From JBGPOS01 sp041488155 (GTDB lineage Bacteria; Chloroflexota; Dehalococcoidia; Tepidiformales; Tepidiformaceae): a stretch of DNA of 6,888 nt. The stretch is taken from positions 1-6,888 of the forward strand of contig JBGPOS010000113.1 of assembly GCA_041488155.1 (NCBI GenBank). The letters run 5' to 3'. Of this stretch, positions 1-5,548 are shown one piece after another. The notes under the pieces are model-generated. The model was not told the origin of the DNA and did not search any database. It saw nothing but the letters and a program-made list of their open reading frames with translations. The first letter of the stretch is position 1, and each line of letters opens with the position of its first letter. A program made the position numbers and the translations under genes.

Positions 1-213
1 GGCATCGAGACGAGCCTGGACATCGTTCGAGGGTTGGGGAGAGAGGCCGTCGCGGCCTGAAAGCCGGCGGTAGGCGTTCTGGATACTTCGCCGGTCAGCC
101 GACCGTGGCACTTGCAGCACCAGATACAAGTCTTCCAGGCTGATCACCCCCTCACCGTTCTCCGAGTCGACGGCATCAGCGAGAGTCGATTCTCGGTCGT
201 CGGGCCAGGTCAC
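1..213 (-). CDS. N-terminal part of a J-domain-like protein (partial, off the left edge)
   Basis: An open frame on the minus strand is open from base 234 (upstream stop TAG at 235-237) to the left edge, giving 71 codons from the GTG at 211-213. Residues about 28-70 read like helices I-II and the start of helix III of a DnaJ J-domain: a DLYLVLQVPRSAD stretch, then SIQNAYRRL, then NDVQARLDA. These correspond to the family's D-Y-Y-x-x-L-G-V, I-x-x-A-Y-R-x-L and A-x-x-x-L patterns. The HPD tripeptide that follows helix II in true Hsp70 co-chaperones is absent; that position reads GRDGLSP. It is therefore J-like rather than a canonical DnaJ, and its function is unknown. The start is uncertain: GTG at 211-213 has no clear ribosome binding site, and GTG at 145-147 sits just before the domain with only a poorly spaced GAGG. 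The gene lies downstream of htrA on the same strand, 151 bases away. Confidence 0.55.
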   Translation of the reverse strand, partial: MTWPDDRESTLADAVDSENGEGVISLEDLYLVLQVPRSADRRSIQNAYRRLSGRDGLSPQPSNDVQARLDA

Positions 214-364
214 GTCTCTACACGTCTTGTAGCACTATCCGCCGGGTCGCGCTGATTCTTCGAAGCAGTCGCGACGACCAGCCACGCCCGGTTCGTGCTC
301 GAATCTCGTCGGCTTCTCTCCTTCAGTGCTTACTGTTAACATCCTACAAGGCCAGGTGGTGTCA

Positions 365-1645
365 TCAGCCAGGGGGACCGTCCGCGAGGGTTACGGTGGC
401 GGCCTGCCGTTGACCGAAGCGATTGAGCCAGCCGAGCCGGACGCTGTCGCCCGGGCGGTGGCTCTGAAGCAAGGTGTGAAGCGCAGCCGGGGAGTCAACG
501 GACTGAGTGTCGATCGACTCGATCATGTCACCCTCTGCAAGGCCGACTGATTCCGCCGGAGACCCTTGCTCCACAGCGGCCACGACCACACCCGCGCCGG
601 ACTGAGCATTGGAAGCTGCGAGATGGACACCGAGGAACCCCGTGGCGCCGATGTGGACAGTCGTCGAAGCCTTGCCGTCCTCTATCTGTCTGGCTATCGA
701 GAGAGCTTGATTGATGGGGATCGCGTAGCCCTTAGGAGGTTCAGCCTGGCGCCGACGGAAGCTGAACCTTCGTGAGGCGGCGGTGTTTATTCCCACTACC
801 TCGCCGTTGGCGTCGACAAGAGGCCCGCCGGAGTCGCCCGGCTGCAGCGGAGCGTCGACCTGGATGAGTCCGCCCATCTGTTCCACGCTCCCGTCCTCAC
901 TCTGGGTGGTGATGGATTGGTCGAGTGCCGTTACGGAGCCGGTCGTCACAGTTGGCGCACCCCCGGCTCCCAGGGCGTTCCCGATAGCCGTCACCGGGTC
1001 CCCCACCGCCACCTTCGAGGAGTCACCGATAGACACGGTCTTTAGCTTCCTAGCGCCCTCCAGGTGGAGCACAGCGATGTCATCCGTCACATCGTAGCCG
1101 ACGACGATCGCGGAGTAGGTGCGACCAGTCTCGACGTCGGTCACTTCGATGCTCGTGGCCCCGGCGACCACGTGGTTGTTCGTGAGCACCTCTCCCGAAG
1201 AGCTGATCACGACCCCGGTACCGGCCCCTCGCACGCCCTGGTAGGCAAGCTTGGTGTTGATGTCCACCACGCCGGCGCCAAGCTTCCCTGCGGTGGACAC
1301 GGTGTCCGCAGCTTGGCCCGGCAATATCGGGGCGCTCGAGTTGGATAGGTTGCTCTTGAAGAACAACCCGATCCCCGCGGCCGCGCTAGCGACAATCAAT
1401 ACCAATCCGGCGATCGTCCAGCCCCGCGTGCTATGGCCATCGCGAGGGGCCGACAGGGTCGCGGTTGGATGGAGTGGCGGCTGTCCTCCGCTTGCTTCCG
1501 ACGCGGCCTCGATGTTGACCCCGCCCGAGCTGTCCGGCTCGATCCACCGCAGTCCCGGCGGCGGAGGGGGCCACTCCGGGTCCTGACGGCGACTGGATGG
1601 CGAGATCTCCTGCTCGGTGTCGTCCAACCCATCGTTCTCGCTCAT
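365..1645 (-). CDS. Membrane-anchored HtrA/DegP-type serine protease with PDZ domain
   Basis: This encodes a trypsin-like (S1C) serine protease of 426 residues that should act on misfolded or specific proteins outside the cytoplasmic membrane. Residues 1-75 form a hydrophilic tail with a run of five prolines (about 26-30). Residues 76-96 (WTIAGLVLIVASAAAGIGLFF) are a single membrane segment. The protease domain spans about 115-325. The catalytic triad is visible: H158 in TNNHVV, D189 in DDIAVL and S272 in the PGDSGGPL motif. A PDZ domain covers about 335-422, starting at GFLGVHL. A basic insertion (RRFSFRRR, 292-299) lies between the serine loop and the GYAIP strand. The layout of tail, one TM, protease and one PDZ is that of actinobacterial HtrA/PepD proteins. 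The ATG was chosen because GGAAGGAG lies 8 bases upstream. An in-frame TTG at 1712-1714, preceded by AGGAGG, would add 23 residues. The gene is divergent from the MoxR operon. Confidence 0.93.
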   Translation of the reverse strand: MSENDGLDDTEQEISPSSRRQDPEWPPPPPGLRWIEPDSSGGVNIEAASEASGGQPPLHPTATLSAPRDGHSTRGWTIAGLVLIVASAAAGIGLFFKSNLSNSSAPILPGQAADTVSTAGKLGAGVVDINTKLAYQGVRGAGTGVVISSSGEVLTNNHVVAGATSIEVTDVETGRTYSAIVVGYDVTDDIAVLHLEGARKLKTVSIGDSSKVAVGDPVTAIGNALGAGGAPTVTTGSVTALDQSITTQSEDGSVEQMGGLIQVDAPLQPGDSGGPLVDANGEVVGINTAASRRFSFRRRQAEPPKGYAIPINQALSIARQIEDGKASTTVHIGATGFLGVHLAASNAQSGAGVVVAAVEQGSPAESVGLAEGDMIESIDTQSVDSPAALHTLLQSHRPGDSVRLGWLNRFGQRQAATVTLADGPPG

Positions 1646-1653
1646 CGTGATTG

Positions 1654-1661
1654 CTCCTTCC
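1654..1661 (-). promoter_or_regulatory. Ribosome binding site of htrA (ATG start)
   Basis: GGAAGGAG on the minus strand lies 8 bases before the ATG at 1643-1645. It decides the preferred htrA start. Confidence 0.7.
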
Positions 1662-1720
1662 AGCCCTGGCAGTCCACCGGCACGCGAACCGCCTCCAATG
1701 CCTGCGCCCTCCAAGAATTG

Positions 1721-1726
1721 CCTCCT
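1721..1726 (-). promoter_or_regulatory. Second Shine-Dalgarno, before an in-frame TTG upstream of htrA
   Basis: AGGAGG on the minus strand, within a GGGGAGGAGG run, lies 6 bases before the TTG at 1712-1714. This TTG is in frame with htrA and would extend it by 23 Gly-rich residues. Sequence and spacing are at least as good as for the ATG at 1645, so the true start cannot be settled here. The 23 extra residues show no recognisable motif. Confidence 0.4.
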
Positions 1727-1918
1727 CCCCCTACGTGCGCCTGATTTGAGGATGATGAGAAGAGGATGTGTAGCCTCGATGGTGTGAAGTCACCGGTTTA
1801 GGAACGAGCAAGAAGCGTTCGTGACCGTTACGACGAGTGCGGTGGCCTCGAAGTGCACCAAGGTGGTTGCGCCGCGCGTCCCACCGCTCAGTGTCCAAGC
1901 CCGGCGTCCGGCGATGTC

Positions 1919-1969
1919 TCAACAGCCCGCCGTTACCCCGAGTGTCGCCCGGTCACGCGCGCCATCCAC
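1919..1969 (-). CDS. Possible 16-residue leader peptide upstream of htrA
   Basis: A minus-strand GTG at 1967-1969 opens a 16-codon frame (VDGARDRATLGVTAGC) ending in TGA at 1919-1921. It is preceded by AGGAGGTG, a perfect match to the usual 16S anti-Shine-Dalgarno sequence, with 5 bases between AGGAGG and the GTG. An ATG four bases further in (1963-1965) opens an alternative 10-codon frame (MARVTGRHSG) in another phase. Either would be translated toward htrA, about 270 bases ahead of its ATG. I recognise no leader-peptide family. The Shine-Dalgarno match is what is seen; translation and a regulatory role are guesses. Confidence 0.15.
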   Translation of the reverse strand: MDGARDRATLGVTAGC

Positions 1970-2060
1970 AGGCACCTCCTGCGATAAAGACCGCCTGAAC
2001 CGCGTTTACGGTGCCTTGCACTACTGACCCCCACCCTACTCCCACACCCTTTAGCGGCTC

Positions 2061-2065
2061 AGGAG
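2061..2065 (+). promoter_or_regulatory. Ribosome binding site of the MoxR gene
   Basis: AGGAG lies 6 bases before the GTG at 2072-2074, supporting this non-ATG start. The protein from there begins at the usual MoxR N-terminus, about 50 residues before the Walker A motif. Confidence 0.7.
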
Positions 2066-2071
2066 TCACCA

Positions 2072-3082
2072 GTGGACGAATCGACCGCAAACGCCGCCAC
2101 CGACGAGGCTCGGCACACGCTCGAAGCAGCACTGTTCGAAATCAAGCGGGTGATCGTCGGGCAGGAAGCGATGCTCGAGCGGGTGTTCGTTGCCCTCCTT
2201 TCGGGCGGGCATCTGTTGATTGAGGGTGTGCCGGGCCTCGCCAAGACCCTCACCGTGAAGTCCGTGGCCGAGGTCCTGGGAGGAACGTTCCAGCGCATCC
2301 AGTTCACCCCGGACCTCTTGCCTGGCGACCTCGTGGGCACGCGCATCTACAACCCCGCCCAGGCGAGCTTCGACACCGAGCTGGGACCGGTCTTTTGCAA
2401 CATCTTGCTCGCCGACGAAATCAACCGGGCGCCCGCGAAGGTCCAGTCCGCGCTGCTCGAAGTGATGCAGGAGCACCAGGTCACCATCGGAAAGCAAACC
2501 TTCCCGGTCGGAGACCCGTTCCTCGTCATGGCGACGCAGAACCCTATCGAATCGGAGGGCACTTACCCGCTGCCGGAAGCCCAGGTCGACCGCTTCATGA
2601 TGAAGGTGGTGGTCGACTACCCCACCGCAGGCGAGGAGTTGACAGTGGTTCAACGGTCCCTGCAACCCCCGGCGCAATTGCAACAGGTGCTCCCGATCGA
2701 GAAGCTACACGCCTACCAGAAGCTGACCGCCGAGGTCTACGTGGACCGCGCCATCGCGGAGTACGCAATCCGCCTAGCCGGCGTTACTCGCCAGCCGGGC
2801 CACTTCGGCTTTGCTCAACACGCGCCCCACCTCGCCTACGGGGCCAGCCCGCGGGGCTCTATCTACCTGGTCCACGCGGCGCGCGGGCTCGCCCTGCTGC
2901 GCGGCCGCCGCTATGTGCTACCTGGGGACGTGCACGAGCTGGCGAAGGACGTGCTCCGTCACCGGCTGGTGCTTACCTACCAGGCATTGGCCGAAGGGGT
3001 AACCACCGACGCCATCCTCGACGAAGTCATCGCCGGGCTGCCGCTGCCACGAATGAGCCACATCAAAGAAGCAACGGCGTGA
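2072..3082 (+). CDS. MoxR-family AAA+ ATPase
   Basis: This encodes a 336-residue cytosolic AAA+ ATPase of the MoxR family, thought to act as chaperone-like machines that remodel or activate partner proteins, often ones with vWA domains. Visible motifs are Walker A GVPGLAKT (52-59), Walker B ILLADEIN (111-118), sensor 1 ATQNP (154-158), a DRF arginine segment (173-175) and a sensor 2 region GASPRG (257-262) in the C-terminal lid. The QFTPDLLPGDLVG stretch (77-89) and the EGTYPLPEAQ segment (162-171) are typical of the family, and the length is normal. The start is GTG with AGGAG six bases away. The stop overlaps the GTG of the DUF58 gene by four bases (GTGA), so the two are probably translationally coupled. 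Gene order and type match mycobacterial moxR1 (Rv1479) with Rv1480 and Rv1481. Confidence 0.95.
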   Translation: MDESTANAATDEARHTLEAALFEIKRVIVGQEAMLERVFVALLSGGHLLIEGVPGLAKTLTVKSVAEVLGGTFQRIQFTPDLLPGDLVGTRIYNPAQASFDTELGPVFCNILLADEINRAPAKVQSALLEVMQEHQVTIGKQTFPVGDPFLVMATQNPIESEGTYPLPEAQVDRFMMKVVVDYPTAGEELTVVQRSLQPPAQLQQVLPIEKLHAYQKLTAEVYVDRAIAEYAIRLAGVTRQPGHFGFAQHAPHLAYGASPRGSIYLVHAARGLALLRGRRYVLPGDVHELAKDVLRHRLVLTYQALAEGVTTDAILDEVIAGLPLPRMSHIKEATA

Positions 3083-4014
3083 GCGACGTGGCGACCCCCC
3101 TGCACCTGGTGCGTACGCCCGCCAGGCCGGGACCTGGTCCGATGCCCGAGGGAATCCTGCGAGCGCTCGAACTGACCATCGTCAGGCGCGTCTCCGGTCT
3201 GCTCCAGGGCGACTTGAACAGCTCGGCGTTCGGGACGGGTACGGAACTCGCGCAGATCAGACGGTACGAGGCGGGGGACGACGTGCGGCTTATCGATTGG
3301 AATGTGACCGCACGCACGGGTGAGCCCCACGTCCGCGTCAACCTCGCCGAGCGCGTGCTAACAACCTGGCTCCTGCTCGACACCTCGGCCTCGATGGCGT
3401 TTGGCACGGCCCTCAGGCGAAAGGCAGATGTCGCGGAGGGTGTCGCGCTTGCTGTTGGGCACCTGGCCACACGCCGGGGAAATAGCCTAGGCCTCATCAC
3501 CTTCGGTGGCACGAAACCACGCACGATCCCGCCAGCCCAGGGCCGCGCCGGCATGCTCTCGCTTCTCAACGCGATGCGCTCGAATCACGCTGCTTCCGGA
3601 GGAGGCGCGACCCTCCTCGGCGAGTCACTCCACCAGGTAGCGCCCCTGGCCCGCTGGTCGAAGCTCATCGTCGTCGTCTCCGACTTCCGCAGCCCACGCG
3701 ATTGGAGGCTACCCATGTTAGAACTCTCGGCTCGTCACACAGTGATCGCGGCTGAAGTGCGCGACCCGCGGGAGGAAGAACTCCCCGACGTCGGCGACCT
3801 CTGGCTGGTCGACCCCGAAACCGGGAGACAACTGCGTGTGGACACGAGCCGTCGCGGGCTCCGCGAGCGGTACGCGGTGACAGCCGCGGCGGAGCGCGCC
3901 GACCTCGCGGCGGAGTTGGCGAGAGCGGGCGCCAACCACGTGGTGCTCTCGACCGCCGACGATTGGCTTCGAACATTCGCGAGCTTCCTGTCGGTGAAAG
4001 GGCGGCGACCGTGA
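3079..4014 (+). CDS. DUF58 protein with vWA-like fold (short, cytosolic form)
   Basis: This encodes a 311-residue DUF58 protein. The hallmark motif YEAGDDVRLIDWNVTART is at 63-80. A vWA-like fold follows with a complete-looking metal site (MIDAS): D101-x-S103-x-S105, T178 and D202 in VVVSDF. Long DUF58 proteins carry two N-terminal membrane helices; this one has none, like the short actinobacterial form (Rv1480 type), so it is probably cytosolic. A role as adaptor or substrate of the neighbouring MoxR ATPase is inferred from conserved gene pairing. Its biochemical function is not established. The GTG at 3079 was chosen because it overlaps the MoxR stop (GTGA, 3079-3082) and has a modest AAAGAAG upstream. 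A second GTG at 3088 is a possible start. Its own stop overlaps the next gene's GTG the same way. The open frame extends upstream into the MoxR gene, but that part is a shadow frame. Confidence 0.92.
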   Translation: MSDVATPLHLVRTPARPGPGPMPEGILRALELTIVRRVSGLLQGDLNSSAFGTGTELAQIRRYEAGDDVRLIDWNVTARTGEPHVRVNLAERVLTTWLLLDTSASMAFGTALRRKADVAEGVALAVGHLATRRGNSLGLITFGGTKPRTIPPAQGRAGMLSLLNAMRSNHAASGGGATLLGESLHQVAPLARWSKLIVVVSDFRSPRDWRLPMLELSARHTVIAAEVRDPREEELPDVGDLWLVDPETGRQLRVDTSRRGLRERYAVTAAAERADLAAELARAGANHVVLSTADDWLRTFASFLSVKGRRP

Positions 4015-5039
4015 CCTTTGCCTCGCCCTTCGGTTTGCTGGGGCTGTTGGTCGTCCCCATCGGAATAACCGTCTACTGGATAGCGCAGCGGCGAAGGGCG
4101 AAGTACGCGGTGCGCTTCACGAACTTGGACTTGCTGGCCAGCGTGGTGGAAAAGACGCCCGGCTGGCGCCGCCACCTTCCATCGGCCCTCTATCTGCTGG
4201 CGCTAGCGGCGCTTGCGATAGCGCTCGCGCGCCCCCAGACCACCCAATCCGTGGCCAAGCAAGAGGCGACCGTCATCCTCGTCATGGACCTCTCCGGTTC
4301 GATGAACGCCACAGACGTCCAACCGACGCGACTGGACGCCGCCAAGAGCTCGGCCAAGGTGCTCGTGGACGTGCTGCCGGCGAACTTCCAGGTCGCCCTC
4401 ATCGGTTTTTCGAACACCGTTCGGACCGTCGTCCAACCCACCACGGACCGCAAGGCTGCCGTTGACGGCCTCAACTCCCTTGTCGCCAATGGCGGAACGG
4501 CCATGGGTGACGCCCTGATGCAGGCGATCGACCTCGCCAGCCCCCTCCCGGCGAGCGATGGATCCGGTACCTCCGGGGTGAACCCTACGACGCCTACCCC
4601 GGCGCCATCGGCTGCGCCGAATGCCCCTGGCGGGCACTCCGTGGTCATCGTGTTGCTCTCCGACGGGGCGAGTAACCTCGGAGTCACCAACCCTGTCGAT
4701 GCCGCGAACGAGGCAGCCGCACGAGGCGTGCCTATCTTCACAGTCGGCCTCGGGACCCAGCAAGGGGTCGTCGACGTCCGGGACGGGCAGGGTCGACTTC
4801 GGCGGATCGCCGTGCCGCCCGACCTCAGTACGCTCAAAGCGGTGGCCAACATCACGGGCGCGCGTACCTTCCCCGCACCCAACGCCGAGGAGCTGAAAAC
4901 GATCTACGCCGATCTCGGCTCGACGATCGGGTACGAGGACAAGGAGAGGGAAGTTACGTTCCTCTTTGCAGGTGCGGCGGCTGGAATGATTCTGGTCGCT
5001 GGCGGACTCTCGCTACGGTGGTTCAACCGGTTCCCTTGA
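4011..5039 (+). CDS. Membrane-anchored vWA-domain protein (BatA-like, Rv1481-type)
   Basis: This encodes a 342-residue membrane protein with a von Willebrand A domain exposed on one membrane face. Two N-terminal hydrophobic segments (about 5-24 and 57-74) flank a basic stretch QRRRAKYAVRF. The vWA domain runs from about 86 to 305 with an intact MIDAS: D93-L-S95-G-S97, T163 and D218 (LLSDG). A C-terminal membrane helix is at about 315-335. Aerotolerance (Bat) proteins and mycobacterial Rv1481 share this layout. Between the helix ending near 180 and the strand at 210 lies a Pro/Thr/Ser/Gly-rich insertion of about 28 residues (181-208) that looks like a flexible loop. The GTG at 4011-4013 overlaps the DUF58 stop (GTGA) and is preceded by AAAGGG. 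The frame could extend upstream to a TTG at 3963, which is unlikely. It is the last gene of the three-gene operon. Confidence 0.93.
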   Translation: MTFASPFGLLGLLVVPIGITVYWIAQRRRAKYAVRFTNLDLLASVVEKTPGWRRHLPSALYLLALAALAIALARPQTTQSVAKQEATVILVMDLSGSMNATDVQPTRLDAAKSSAKVLVDVLPANFQVALIGFSNTVRTVVQPTTDRKAAVDGLNSLVANGGTAMGDALMQAIDLASPLPASDGSGTSGVNPTTPTPAPSAAPNAPGGHSVVIVLLSDGASNLGVTNPVDAANEAAARGVPIFTVGLGTQQGVVDVRDGQGRLRRIAVPPDLSTLKAVANITGARTFPAPNAEELKTIYADLGSTIGYEDKEREVTFLFAGAAAGMILVAGGLSLRWFNRFP

Positions 5040-5294
5040 ACTAGGTTCATCACTGTGCCAACACGGTGCGATTCCACTGCCAAAGGACGGCCCAAATGAA
5101 CGTCAACCTGGTCGGAGGGCGAGAAGGTAGTCATCATCGTCCCAAGATAGGCCGGTCCCACGACACACCGCCCGACTGGAGCCGGCAACCCTACAGCCGC
5201 CGCGGTGGCAAAGGACCAGCCGCGCAAGGCGCTCCAGCGTCAGCTTGACCATTCCCTGACCGTGGAGGCGAACTCGAGACGTTTCTTATCGCAC

Positions 5295-5323
5295 TCTCAT
5301 CTTCTTCTAATGAAGAGGCGAGA
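5295..5323. repeat. Imperfect hairpin in the intergenic gap
   Basis: TCTC-at-CTTCTTC, loop TAAT, then GAAGAGG-c-GAGA can fold into an 11-pair stem with one G-U pair and a small internal bulge. No T-run follows on either strand, so a rho-independent terminator is not supported. It may be a processing or regulatory structure, or chance. Confidence 0.3.
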
Positions 5324-5486
5324 CTCTACCGCTGCCTCCGGGAACAGAGAACCTATCTATGGAGGGGCCAATCGCCCTCACGGACAGCCTCCGACGTCGC
5401 CTCGTCATCGGCGGTGCGGCGCCCTGCCAGTAAACTACGCGGTTCCGGTGGCTCCCCGGATCGTCGCCGAGAGGGCCCGCCATTCA

Positions 5487-5492
5487 TTGACA
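5487..5492 (+). promoter_or_regulatory. Isolated consensus -35 hexamer before the adaptor gene
   Basis: TTGACA is a perfect -35 match 56 bases before the adaptor ATG. At spacings of 16-18 bases the next hexamers (ATGACA, TGACAG, GACAGC) are poor -10 boxes, so this is only half a promoter by eye. The adaptor gene needs its own promoter if the 510-base gap separates it from the MoxR operon. Confidence 0.2.
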
Positions 5493-5548
5493 GGTAGCCT
5501 TATGACTCATGACAGCGCGGACAACCTTGCCACATCAGAGGCACAGGA

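Larger units (their letters stand above)
1646..2071. other. Divergent intergenic region between htrA and the moxR operon
   Basis: These 426 bases must hold the promoters for htrA (leftward) and the moxR operon (rightward). No paired -35/-10 hexamers of good quality were found on either strand. Short inverted repeats cluster at 1781-1836: GGTG(N6)CACC at 1781-1794 with an inner GTGA-AG-TCAC, GAACG(N9)CGTTC at 1802-1820, and CGT-T-CGT/ACGACG around 1816-1834. These could be operators but are short enough to arise by chance. A perfect AGGAGGTG on the minus strand at 1973-1980 precedes two tiny ORFs. Longer open frames here show no family resemblance and were not called. Confidence 0.5.
5040..5548. 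other. Gap with no convincing gene
   Basis: About 510 bases separate the vWA gene from the adaptor gene. One plus-strand frame (GTG 5205 to TGA 5552) ends in an ATGA overlap with the adaptor start. It has mixed codon use, including TTA and CTA in a GC-rich genome, and no recognisable domain, so it was not called. The gap holds an imperfect hairpin (5295-5323), an isolated TTGACA (5487-5492) and segments at 5064-5190 that resemble parts of known riboswitches without forming a complete one. A short inverted repeat, TGGTTCAA/TTGAACTA (5019-5043), spans the vWA stop codon but has no T-run, so it is a poor terminator candidate. Confidence 0.5.

Noticed and set aside
328..340. TGTTAACA palindrome in the gap between htrA and the J-like gene
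   Set aside because: An 8-base palindrome without extended symmetry is expected by chance, and no promoter hexamers are placed around it.
1768..1815. Possible htrA promoter on the minus strand (TTGCTC or GTGACT with TACACA)
   Set aside because: Spacings and hexamers are poor. ECF-type GGAAC/CGTT words nearby have the wrong spacing.
1731..1922. A 63-codon minus-strand frame in the divergent intergenic region
   Set aside because: It is Arg/His-rich with no family resemblance and no ribosome binding site at its TTG start. It resembles random high-GC sequence.
2395..3078. Upstream extension of the DUF58 frame inside the MoxR gene
   Set aside because: The MoxR frame is strongly conserved here, and the extension reads as Arg/Pro/Gly-rich out-of-frame sequence. 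The DUF58 start at the GTGA overlap explains the gene.
5019..5043. Terminator after the vWA gene (TGGTTCAA/TTGAACTA stem)
   Set aside because: The stem is AT-rich with one G-U pair, overlaps the stop codon, and has no T-run after it.
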